A stretch of DNA of 64,000 bases from positions 1 to 64,000 of the forward strand of contig JAZKJV010000299.1 of NCBI GenBank assembly GCA_037367405.1. The letters are read 5' to 3'. Source of the stretch: Ottelia alismoides. Lineage: Eukaryota > Streptophyta > Magnoliopsida > Alismatales > Hydrocharitaceae. A program made the position numbers and the translations under genes. The notes below the pieces were generated by a model. That model searched no databases. It was not told the origin of the DNA and worked only from the letters and a program-made list of their open reading frames with translations. Below, in pieces: positions 1 to 10,809 of the stretch (position 1 is its first letter; every line of letters starts with the position of its first letter).

Positions 1-3000
1 TAGGTGTAAGTACAGGTAGAGGTTGAACACTGGGAGGTGAATGGTTGTATGTCTTGTGTAATTATTCAATCCATTGTTCATGTCCAATTATTGTTTTTGT
101 GGGTTTTTGGTTTTTACATTTTTATATATATATATTATAATTTTTATTTTGTTTTTATATTTTATATTTTTTTATTTATTTTTGTATTTTTAATTATATA
201 ATATAAAGATATGTATACATATATATATATAAAGATATATATATATATATAAGAAGAGAGAGAGAGGAATACTATCATAAATATATATATATATAGACAT
301 AAATACTTAAATTATATATAGATATAATTTTTTAGCTTTTTAATATTTTTCTAATTTTTTGTTTTTTTTTCTGGAATATTTCTAATTTTTATGTATTTTT
401 AATTTCAAAAATGTCCCTAATATAGGACTAATTAAATAGCCGAATATAATTTGGGTTTTAAAAATATAGAATAAACTTCAAAATTACCTAAATTAATTTT
501 AATACATTAATAATAATATATAGATAATTACAAAAGAGAAAAATATATATATTTGGATTTTTTAAGGGTTTTTCTATTTTTTGGTTGGATTTTGGAGCTT
601 TCTGATTTTTTTATTTTTCTTTTTCATATTTTTAGAGTTTTTCAATTTCTGGACTCAATAGAGATATAAATATACCATATATAATTTTTTTGGAATTTTT
701 CAAAAACATTTTATATTTTTTTGTATTTTATAATTTAGACAGTACAAAAGGGCTCTTTTTTCATTTTTAATAATTAGGATAAATGCAAAAAATGTGAAAT
801 AAAATATGGGCGTGGAAGAACACTACATGAAGCATTTATCCTCATTTTTTTGAATTTTTAAGAGCACCCTAGGTATTTTTAATAAATGGATAAAAGACAC
901 CAAAATAAAACAGCCTAGCAGGGGCATTTTTGCAAATAAAATAATGTCCAGGGGCATCAGTGCAAAACTTCTACAGAAATAAACATTTATTTATATTTTT
1001 GGGACTAATTTACAATATACAAAAACCGCCAGGGTATCCACGCAAATTTCACGCGCCTCACATGAGACTGCACGTGAGGCGTGGAAGGACCTAAATGTAC
1101 TTCTATAAACTTCAAGGTCCTTTCAGCAAAAATTACATTTTATTTACAACGTGCTATATAATTTACAATATTAAAAATTAAATAAAACAAAAGGCGGGGG
1201 TATATGTGAAAATTACCCCCAATAGGCGCGCGGACGGACAGCTTGATCTCGCTCACTTGCCACGCGTCGCCCATCCAGCGGCAGATACCGATTCGCCGAT
1301 GAACGCACGAGATAAGATCTTGTGGATGAGATCTACGGTGAAGGCGGCGTTCCATCGGACGGCTGAGCTTCGAACTGGGGAGCCTCGGTAAATCGAACGG
1401 CTCAGGGGACGACTGGAAGAACTCGGAAGAAGGTCGCCCGAGGCAACCTTTGATCGGTCAGTGCATGCTCCTCTGGGCAGCTCCCTCACCGCAGAACGTC
1501 TCTAAACCTTCGTAATGCTCCCCCGCACCCGCTGAAGGATTTGTTGAGGCACCTGGAGCTCCCCTGAGTTCAGGCGAGGTCGATGAAGATGGCGAGCTCC
1601 AGGTACCTGCTCTTCATTATGAATTGCGCCTAGACGGATTTCCTGGCGCTCCGGGGCCTGCACAATAATTGACGGCACAAAAAGAGGGCTCCGGGGGCCT
1701 TTTTGGTGGTGGAATGGACGAAAGGGGGCTCGGGCGGAGATCTTCGGCGAAGGGCGGAGATGGGAGATCTGATCTCCGGATCTAGTAGGGATCCAGGTGG
1801 GATGAAAGGCCTGGGGCATAGAGAAATGGAAGGGTAAGGAGATGGAGGTGAGAGGGTGGTCGGAACACGGCGGGGGTACTGTGGATGAGTTCGCCGGAGT
1901 TTACCTCCAGCGAACTACGGGTAACCATGTCTATGCTAATTCTAACAGCTAAACATTAATCTAAAGACAGAAATGAAATACTAAAATTAAAACCTATCTA
2001 AAACTAGTAAAAGCGCAGCTCTTAAACCCTGGGGGCCTCCAGGGAGCAGGGCGGACGCCGGAGCTCCGCCGCGACAAAACTCTCCTCCTCCTTGGGCCGA
2101 ACCGAGGTGCTGGTAAGCGCCTCCTGTCACGAGGGCTACTCCAGGAACTGATTCAAGCTTAATGGGAGGATGAAATTGGCCAAATTCGGCCAAGGAGGAA
2201 GAAGAAATTATTTATAGACATCCCTGGAGACCTTTATTGACTGGCTAAAATCAACGAATCTATGCTATGTACAAGGGTTCCAGAATCTCGGCGAGGATCA
2301 TGATTCATTTGGGAGTAAAATCCGTGAAGAGATGGCTGTCGAAGGAGCAACCAATCGAGCGAGAAAAATGGCAAAAATCGGGGGAAAAGACATGTCTGAC
2401 GGAAGTCAGAGGCGCAGGGGGAGTTGACCGGAGGTCAACACTCCCTGGCCCCTGATTGGTCCACATCGGACTGATCTTGACCTAATTATTTAACATAATA
2501 AATAAATTAATTAGATTTTTCTTATAAAATAAAAAATGTTTATTAATTAATGTAGTATTTATTTATGATTTGTATTTATTTTTTTGAAGTATTTTATTAC
2601 GGTTTTATTAAAATAATGTATTTATAAGTATATTTATTTATTTTTATTTTGTTTATTTTATTTTATTATTTTATTATAAATTTATAACTTATTTTTGTGA
2701 GTATAAATATATTTTTATTTAATTTTTATGAATTTGTTTACATTTTTAAATAAATGTGTATATGTATATGTAGGTATACTTATAGGTATTTTAGCTATAT
2801 ATTATATACATTTTATTTATTTAATGAATTTTATTTGTTCTTATTTTGGATTTGTATTTTTAATAAGTTATGTAAAATATATACATTATTATAAAAATAT
2901 AGATGAATAAAGAATAAAAGAATAAAATCCCTTTTTTATTTTTGTAAGTCTTAACATAGGTATTTTGCCTATGTATTACATAGGCTTATTCTATTTTACA

Positions 3001-3758
3001 AATTCTTTTTAGTTTTCTTTTAATTTTAATATGAACATGTATTCTATACATTATTTGCAAAATTCTAACAATACAATTTTCTAAAAATAATGAATAATGA
3101 ATAAATGGAATATTTTAATCAGTACTATATACAATGGGGAGCCCAAAACCTAACTTCTACATATGAACTCCAAAAATTATGAAACCAATTTTATTAAATA
3201 GTTCATGGGAAGATATATACAATTAAAGGTGAGTTTGAGTGATTTGGAGTTTTTATTTGCAAGATATGGGTCTGTGAAGTTGAGATTTTGACTTTTTATT
3301 CTGGGTATAAAATGTACACTGAGTATTATTTTTACACAAACTCAATTTTGTATTTTTATTTACATTATTGTCTACAACTTTCATGAAAAAAGTTTCTTTA
3401 TTTGATGAATAAATAATTATATACAAAATAGGTGTCAAAAATGCATGAATAAATGAATAAATAAATGAAGTATTTATTGTATTATTGGCCCTTATCTCCC
3501 CCTACTTTATTCCTTGTCGACCAATTCCATTCTGGACTTGGTCTCGGAGTTAGGATCATAAAATATTTGCAATATTTTATTCCTTTTTCTTTTCTTCTCT
3601 TTATTCTATAATTTTGGCATTAAAAACCTTATTTTATGTACAACAAATACAATGAATAATGAATGCTATTATGTACAAATTGAGGCTATTTACATGCATT
3701 TGATGGGGTTTTTGAGGCCAAAATGATAGAATAAAGGTGATGAAATGGAGATTCATCA
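1..3758 (-). repeat. 3' LTR of gag-only Athila-like element (runs off left edge)
   Basis: The LTR reads on the minus strand and begins at 3758 with TGATGAATC. It matches the LTR at 10810-14592 along its length: the same first ~300 bases, the same AT-rich blocks, and a GC-rich block near 1250-1860 matching 12330-12900. Position 1 corresponds to about 10985, so about 175 bases of its 3' end lie outside the window. The two copies differ a great deal by eye, much more than expected for a recent insertion. AT-rich low-complexity sequence with TA and GA runs fills 110-330. Small open frames inside it are not genes. Confidence 0.88.
2208..2216 (-). promoter_or_regulatory. Probable TATA box of the LTR promoter
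   Basis: Read on the minus strand this is TATAAATAA, at the transition from AT-rich to GC-rich LTR sequence. The other Athila-type LTRs here carry TATAAATA at the equivalent place. The sister LTR has a degenerate version near 13180, so only this copy keeps a good box. Transcription start is not visible. Confidence 0.45.
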
Positions 3759-3775
3759 CCCTCGTCTCCTGCCGG
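3759..3775 (-). other. Polypurine tract before the 3' LTR
   Basis: On the minus strand the bases just before the LTR start read CCGGCAGGAGACGAGGG, a short purine-rich run directly joined to TGATGAATC. In LTR retrotransposons this is where plus-strand synthesis is primed. It directly follows the gag reading frame, so no room for pol exists. The assignment rests on position and composition. Confidence 0.55.
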
Positions 3776-4998
3776 AACTCATCCATTTCCCGCCAGAAGG
3801 ATGCTTGCTGTTCAGAAAGCTAGCGGGCGAGGTCATCAAGCGATGGGTTCTCGAAAGCGGGTGCCTGAGAACCGGAAGTGTTCCCCTGCTGGAAATGAGG
3901 CTGCTGCTGGTAGTAGGGAGGCTGGGAGTATGTCTGGTGAGGATGCTGACGCTGCCTCCACTGCTGTCCCTGATAGAAGGGACGAGGACCCTGCTGATAC
4001 TGCTGGTGGGAATACTGGGGCTGCTGTTGTTGCTGCTGGTTGTTCTGATGGCCCTGAGCTGGAGACTGCTGCTGGGATGAGGTGCCACCAGTGGTCCAAC
4101 GGAATCCGGGGTGATCGCGGTGAATCCCGTGCTGCTGCAGGTAGCGGTCGTACCATATTCCATTGACTTCCATCAATGGTTCCTGCTCAACGGGGGGTGG
4201 TGGAAGAACTACCAGTGGCTGATCCGGCTGATAGACCACCATCAGAGTGTCATGAGATGGAGACGACAAAGAGTAGTGTTGTAGCTGTTGGATCGGATCT
4301 GCCTGGATGTGGTGGACCTGGTGGTACGTGGCAGAGGGCTGGGTGGAGCTGCTACTGCTAGGATCAGCACGTGACATGGGAGGCTGCTGAGTAGACGTTT
4401 GCGCCTCCTGGATGCAAAGAATCTGCATTTTCAGGTCACTCATGGTCTTCGTCAAAAGGTCCATCTGGGCAAGACCTTGACTTTGCTTCTTCTCAAGAAT
4501 CTCGATGCGGTCCAACTTCTCTGAAATGATCCCCATGTCGGCAGCGGTGGATTCAGCCCGAGCTACGGCTGTTGATAGAGTGTGTGTACTGGCATCGATG
4601 CGTGCAATCCTCTGATATCCAACTGCTTGTGGTGGGAGCTTCGACTGTGTGTAGACGCGGGCATGGGCCATGACTGTAGAATTCTCTGCCATTCCCTCAT
4701 AGATCTCCCAAACGACGTCGTCTCCCTTGGAGAAGTAAGATCCACCACAAGAGGCATTAACAAACCCCTGCAGCTCTAGTGTCAGCCTACAGAAGAAACT
4801 CTGAACCAGATTGGGCTTGGATATATCATGATGTGGACACCGGTCAATGAGCTCTTTGAATCAATCCCAAGCCTCATGGAATTGCTCATTCGGGACCATG
4901 GTGAAATTACTGATCATAGCTCGTGCTGCGTAGGTCCGGCCGAGTGATAGTCCTTGTTCAAGTACTCGCGCCGGAGCTGTGCCCATGATGTGACGTAC
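3760..4998 (-). pseudogene. Athila-like gag, C-terminal half
   Basis: This is the second half of a gag gene whose first half lies at 8532-9318; a solo LTR separates them. Read on the minus strand from 4998 it encodes the end of the retrotransposon gag domain (FHEAWD, RCPHHDIS, FFCRLTLELQGF, GSYFSKGDDVVW). A coiled-coil-like stretch and a long Gln/Pro-rich tail follow. Lesions: a one-base frame change near 4920, TGA at 4861-4863 where the sister gag has Arg (CGA to TGA), and TAG at 3820-3822 where Gln fits (CAG to TAG). After that TAG the frame runs on about 20 codons to the polypurine tract. No protease or polymerase follows. No CCHC zinc knuckle is visible. Confidence 0.85.
4994..4998. repeat. 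Target site duplication, left copy (CGTAC)
   Basis: CGTAC directly precedes the solo LTR at 4999 and is repeated exactly at 8532-8536. Five bases is the normal duplication for Ty3/Gypsy integration. It lies in the gag reading frame. Confidence 0.9.
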
Positions 4999-6290
4999 TG
5001 ATGAATCTGTGATTCATCACTTCAAAAGTCAAAAATAGAGCCTTGTTCCCGAGAAAATAGAGGCATATTTCCCCTTATATTGCATAAATAGCATTCATGC
5101 ATATATTCATAACTCATGCAGTTTAGCAGCTCATTTGCATTTAAATAAGAAGCCAAAAATCCCTTGTAAAATACCTATTCACCAAAATAACCTCTTCTCT
5201 ATAATCTATACTCCTTAGTTAATAATATAGGGAAGAATGCCAAAAATCACCCCTGTAAAATAGACAATAAAGCCTGAGAAACCCTGTACACTAGAATGCA
5301 CATAAACCCCTCATGCAAACTCCGAATTAGGTCTACTTACTCTTAGAATACTACACATTAAAAGACCTTTAAAATGAGACTAATTTCATTGAATTTGGAG
5401 CTTGTATGAGAAAGATGGGTTTTTGGGCCACTTTGTATACTATCTATGTATATCTATGTATCCTTGTATTTATGTATCATATTTGACCTCATCTCCGTCT
5501 TTAATCAACATGAAACTTGTAGATCTCATCGAGATCTACAACTTTTATGTTTTGAGTTTTTCCAAATTCGGTCCCCTCTTCTCTCTACACGTGCATCTTA
5601 TTCCAGCCACTCACAGCAGGCCACGTGGCGCCCTCTGGTTGCGCCACACGGCCCGCTTCCCCTCGCCTCATCCGCCTGCGCCCTCAGCCGTTGGATCTCG
5701 CTTCAGATCCAACGGCCCAGCCTTTTCCACGCACGCCCCTTGCCTGGACCATCCGATCATCTCCTGCCTTGATCTACGCCGCACGTTCGCGCCTTCACCA
5801 GAGCCCTCCACGTGGCAGCATCTACGCCGCTTGATCAGACCCTTGATCCCTCAATCGCAACCGCCCTTCTTCCAGCGAATCGCGGCCCTCTGATCAACTC
5901 CATCTCCTCATCCAGGTCGTTCGCTCGTGCTTCGCCAGCAGCTCGCCACGTGGCGCCACCATAGCCCATCATCTCCGAGCCCCCGATCTCATCCTACCCG
6001 CCCACCACACCTTGGTCCCCACCGTTGGATCACAAGATCCAACGGTGGAGACCTCGTCTCCTACCTCTGGGCGCCCCTCTCTCCCACGTCCCTTGCCTTG
6101 CGGGAGGGGCGCCCCCTTTCTATTTCCGGCTGCACGTCAGCCACCCTCTCCCACCGCTGACACCCCCACGACGTCACCCACTCATCCCTCTCCCTCGCCA
6201 GCTCCCTCACGCTCCACCACCTCCACCATAGAAGCTCCACGTCGCCCTCGAAACTCCCCTCGGTCGCCAACACCGCCACCAACTTCACCT

Positions 6291-6298
6291 TATAAATA
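6291..6298 (+). promoter_or_regulatory. TATA box of the solo LTR
   Basis: TATAAATA lies 1.29 kb into the LTR inside otherwise GC-rich sequence. The equivalent TATAAATA in the LTR at 21474-25248 lies 1.41 kb from that LTR's start. It marks the likely U3/R boundary region; the start site itself cannot be read. Confidence 0.65.
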
Positions 6299-7375
6299 CG
6301 CCACCACCGACAACGTTCACCCCCATCCGCCACTCCAGAGAGCTTCCCTGAGCTCCGACCTACCAGTTGGTGACAGCAATTAGTTGAATCGTTGAGCGAA
6401 GAAGGGGATTCGACTCCGGCGAGATCCACGGCCTTCACCGCCGTGCTGCAACCTCCATCCGCGAGCTGCGAGAGCTCAGGCCACCTACCGACCTTCGAGC
6501 GACGACCTGGAGCTCAAAACTGAGCTCCATTTCCCAGGTAGATCCCTCCACTTCTCCTCCGATCATCCTTTGTTTTTATCTTCGATTTCTCCGATTTTAT
6601 TCGCCGCCACCGGTCACTCTCTCGCGTCCCTTTCATCTCGTTGAGCTTCGTGTCGAAGCTCTCATCCTCGCAACACCATTCACGACGACCGACGACGCAC
6701 TCCACCAACCATCGACCTCCAGCTCCGCCATTTGGCTGGAGCTCCATCTTCAGATATCCTCCATTACCCTTAGGCCTCGCCGACCACCTTCACCTCTTCA
6801 CACAAGCACGCACGATGCTTCAGCTAGCCTCTGACCCTTGCAGGTACTGCCTTCGCCACTGATCGGAGCTTCATCGGAGACGACTTCGAGCTTCGTCGAC
6901 AGCAACTTCCAACGGCCCTCTCTCACTTCTGAGGCCACCTGAGCCTTCACCGACCATCCGCGAATCTTCCACGATCCCTCCGACTCGCCATCGACCTCCA
7001 CTGACGACGGGAGGGAGGGGCGGAGCAGCAGCCCGATCGCCGGAGCCCTGCCTTCTCCTTCGCAGGAGGCGGAGGGCCGTCGAGGAAGAAGAGCAGCTGT
7101 CGTTCGATCGCATCGATCGAACGGCTCTCACATCGCCACGTCGCTCGCCACTGGACTCGCCTTCGACCGTAGGATCATCACTGATCCCATGCCTGGGAGA
7201 ACGCCACGCGTCTTCACCGCCACCCTTTGGATCGATCTTGATCCAAAGGCCCGCAGGCCGCCACGTCGACGAAGACCGAGCCTCGGCCCCAAGCCTAGGT
7301 TCGGACGACCCGAGCCTACTCCGAGCCTCACTCCGGACCTCCAGAGCGCCCAAACCTCGCTCCGAGCCGCCGCAG

Positions 7376-7392
7376 CCCCCCCCCCCCCCCCC
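7376..7392 (+). repeat. 17-base C run
   Basis: An uninterrupted run of 17 C in the GC-rich centre of the solo LTR. Its length may be inaccurate, since such runs are hard to sequence. Confidence 0.8.
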
Positions 7393-8531
7393 GAACCTAG
7401 GCCGCCCACGTGAGGAGCACATGCGGCCTGGGTAAATTGCACCGAGGCCCCTGGAGCTTTCTAAAATTGCAAAGAGGTCCCTGTGAAGCAGACCCCACGT
7501 GAGGAGCACGTATCCTGTGGAGAATTTGCACTCCCCCGCATTATAGGTAATTGCATTTTAGTCCTTGTCTGCATATTTGTTTATTGTAATTTTAATTTCC
7601 TGTATTGCATTTACACCCCTGTGTTTGCATGCATCCCTAGATTGCATTTTACATCATTTTGAAATTCTAAAAATTGCATTTTGTTGGAAATTTTGTCCTC
7701 TGTCTATTGGTCCACGTGTCATCTTTTTGTAAGCTCATTTGAATTATTAATGAATTAATTGGTGAATTGTTGACAAATTTTGCCCAGTGACACCTTTTGA
7801 TTTATAGTTAATTCTCTGTGTTTCCAAAATTCATCAAAACTTCACAGTAGCTTGAGGACATCATTTTTAACATACCATAAAAATTTCATAGCATTTGCAC
7901 GCATATCGAGGCCTAAATAAATTGTTGAGTGATTTTCTTAGATTAATTTTATTTAATTCATTTCACAGTGAAATTAAGTTCTGTTAATTTTCCTAGGTCC
8001 CTTATCATTAGAGCAACCTAGGATAATTTTAGTTCTTGAAAAAATTGTGGTTTGATATTTATTAAAAATTAAATACTGAAAATTACTCTGTCTGTTCATT
8101 TAATTCACAGTAAATTTATTTAGTGCCGAAAAATTCCAAAAAAATTAGTGTAGGTCATTTTCATCATCATTAACCATCTGGCCAATTTTCATAATTTTTG
8201 GACTTCATTTGATACCATAATTAAATTGAACATCAAATTGTCCTGCATTATCTACATAAGTCTGCATAAAAAATATTAAAAAGACCAAAAAAAATTACTC
8301 CTTGAAAATCACACACTTGGATCCTTGCTTAAATTCACCTAAGGAGACAGATGCCTCCCTGAGATCGACCTTGGACTCCACCAAGAAAAAAAATTCTGCC
8401 GCTTAAAATTAACTTCACATTAATCGATAAGTGGTTTTTGATCAACCCCTCGTATTCGACTACAGCGAATCACATTAATTAATTTGGACATTAGTTTGAC
8501 CGAATTAACATAGGGTGCGGGAGCGTTATCA

Positions 8532-8536
8532 CGTAC
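8532..8536. repeat. Target site duplication, right copy (CGTAC)
   Basis: Exact copy of 4994-4998, flanking the end of the solo LTR (TTATCA). Confidence 0.9.
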
Positions 8537-9318
8537 CTTCCAAGATGTTTCAGCCAGTAGGCTGCTCTATCAGCTAAGGAGAATGGGAAGGCAATCATCT
8601 TAATTGTGTCCTTGTCCACCAATCTGTCATGGACAGTGCTACAAATCATCTCAAACTCCTGCAGATGTAGATAAGGCTCCTCGGTGGCTAGCCCGTGAAA
8701 CTTGGGCAATAGCTGGATGGTCTGCGGGCGAAGCTCAAAGTTCCCGACGATAGGAGGAAGCTGAATCCATCGGTGAGTGAGGGTTGCGGCTGGGTTGTGC
8801 AACTGCCTCATGGTCATCGGAGGCGGCCTCTCCTGGTTAGGTTCTCCACCTTCGCCTGCTGCTTCTGGTATATCACCGCCCTCTGGTATGTCTTCTCTTC
8901 CTTCTCGCATCTGCGCTATCTCCCTCATGAGGTCACCCATGAATACTCCCTGGTCTCTGATCTGTCTCTGCATGGTCTCCAGGGATGCTAGTGAGTTGTT
9001 GATGGCAGCTTGATCATATAGGAATGGTGGTGGTCTCTGCTCATCTGGGTGTTCCTCTCTGCCGTCCATATCTTGGGTCTCTACAAAGGCAAAAGAACCC
9101 ATCTCAGGTGCCATCAAATGTTCTGAGCTCTGTGCTGCACTAAACTCTGACACCATTGGACTGATGGAAGAAGAAGGGTGGTCGAGGGGGAACAGAGTGG
9201 ACGTAAACTCAGGCTCGGAGAGTGGGTCTGGACTCCCCGAAGCTGACCTAGATGAATAGGAAGGAGTGCTCGATAGCGGTGCCACTAGACGTGGCCTAAG
9301 GGATCTCCTTCCCATCAT
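8532..9318 (-). pseudogene. Athila-like gag, N-terminal half
   Basis: The probable start is the double Met at 9318-9313, followed by GRRSLRPR. An acidic, Pro/Ser-rich N-terminus of about 150 residues leads into the gag core, with FELRPQTIQLLPKFHG, EEPYLHLQEFE and FSLADRAAYWLKHL, typical of Athila/Tat Gag. The frame is open until the solo LTR breaks it at the codon pair Arg-Tyr. It resumes in phase at 4998 on the other side. This part has no internal stop. Gag would form the virus-like particle around the RNA; here it is disrupted. Confidence 0.88.
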
Positions 9319-10790
9319 TTTGATCTGGAAAAAGGCGGATGAGATCTGAAATGCAAACAAGATGTGAACAAAAAACCCCAATTCACCTACACAACTTTGA
9401 CCTAATGACCGTGAAGGTTCAGTCGTTTATCTTGTCAATTTTAGTTAGGTGATCAATCAATCTATCAGAGCGATTAAGCGAGTTGTTGGGAACCCAACTC
9501 TCCTAGCCGATTGTCCCAATCCCAAATGAGATCTTTTCCAGCCAGTAGGAGCTGTGGACCGTTTACTGGTACCCGATCAACTCCCTCTGTTAAAGACGTC
9601 GCGGTCCGCTTTACCAGTTACCGGAGAGATCCTCACTGGAGAACGACTCACCAAGACCAGTAGTCAACTAAGATTTGAGGCATGGCTCTATCCTAGTGTT
9701 CGGGTCACTCTCTCGCTGCAGATAAATCAACCAATGAGGGGGTTACTCTCCTCAAGATAAAATTTTTGAAAGAATGAGGTGAGTTTTATGGTCAAGTTTG
9801 CATTAGCAGTCTCAATTTTATGATTTTCACTTTTTTTAATCTTTTTCTGAAATAAAGACAACGCCTAACGAATTTTTCGATCTCCTGGTTATTTAAGGTC
9901 CAATAAAATGGGGGAGGAAGTCGAAAAAGCCGATGCGCGATCAAACACAATGATGCATGTAGAGATAGAAATGCGTACCTTGCTCCAGCACTCTACATGC
10001 AGGGTGATCCACACATAAAATAAAAGACATAAATTAAACTACCTATATGATGCACGAAGAAACCAGCCTTAGACAAAAAATTCTACACGAGAAGAACAGT
10101 AGCTAAATCAACAAGAGGAGTCAGAGTCCGGTCTTTGATGCCGATCGGTGTCCGCCACAACGGATCCTGCCAGCGCTGTATACGACCTCTAGCGGCACAG
10201 GATCCCTCAGGTGACCAAAATAACTTTTTCTTTTGTGAGTTATTAATTAGGTCCACTTAACGATCTATAGGCACAGGCAATTGTATTAAGTGTGGGAACC
10301 TAATCAACTACGTCACAATCACAATAAAATCCTAAGTCTAAGGGCCAAAACCTTCGTGAATCAAAATAAAAGAAAATCAAAGAAAACAAAATCGGCGAGA
10401 AAATCGAGCAAGCAGACGAGGCCCCTAAGGGAACAATCCCTCGGACACTGGACCTCGTGAAATGTTGAAGTGTTTGAATGTCATGTTTAGTTACAAATTA
10501 AGTGTCACTCTCTCTCACATAAATAATTACACAAGAATATATGCATAAAATAAATGAGCTAATCTACAAAATCTCTAAGTCTTCTTTAAGCAGGCTGTAA
10601 CCGGATTCACGTGGGTGCTCAGGCGCCGAGGAAAATACGCCTCCCTCGTTCTGCGGTACCTCGCACAAATCAACAAAGAGGGTGGTCAGATAGCTCAAAA
10701 AATGTAAGTTAAACACAAGGGAAATAAATGAAGCAATAGTGGTAAACAAATAATCACAATCAGTCACAAAACGATCTATACTCTGTTGCT
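9319..10790 (-). other. 5' leader of the gag-only Athila-like element
   Basis: This is the untranslated stretch between the primer site and gag. It shares blocks with the leader of the neighbouring Athila element (20060-21451), including GATGCGCGAT followed by CAATGATGC at about 9932-9955 and 20828-20850. Just upstream on the minus strand both have donor-like GTACGCAT or GTAAGTAT. Near 9565-9625 lies an imperfect inverted repeat around GGACCGTTTACTGGTACC. No coding sequence is supported. Confidence 0.65.
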
Positions 10791-10807
10791 CCTCAACAAC
10801 GACGCCA
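10791..10807 (-). other. Primer binding site, tRNA-Asp type
   Basis: On the minus strand this reads TGGCGTCGTTGTTGAGG, two bases after the LTR end. The 3' end of plant tRNA-Asp(GTC) calls for TGGCGCCGTTGCCGGGG, the usual Athila primer site. The match is good over the first ten or so bases and then decays. Confidence 0.8.
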
Positions 10808-10809
10808 TT

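Larger units (their letters stand above)
4999..8531 (+). mobile_element. Solo LTR of an Athila-type element
   Basis: A 3533-bp LTR in plus orientation begins TGATGAATC and ends TTATCA, with CGTAC on both sides. It is a homologue, in opposite orientation, of the LTR at 21474-25248; shared blocks include the starts, the 5400-5590 stretch and the ends near 8340-8480. No internal region or second LTR lies within the duplication, so recombination between two LTRs has removed the rest. It is a mosaic: AT-rich ends and a very GC-rich centre (about 5600-7450) holding the TATA box, several CCGTTGGATC-type hairpins, CAGGTA donor-like sites at 6535 and 6841, and a C run. Open frames in the GC-rich centre are compositional. 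Confidence 0.93.

Noticed and set aside
3745..4166. Plus-strand frames rich in Leu or Ala/Gly opposite gag
   Set aside because: Antisense shadows of the Gln-rich gag tail.
5402..7509. Several open frames of 70-210 codons on both strands
   Set aside because: They lie in the GC-rich centre of a solo LTR with target duplications, overlap on both strands and show Pro/Arg/Ser bias. They are compositional.
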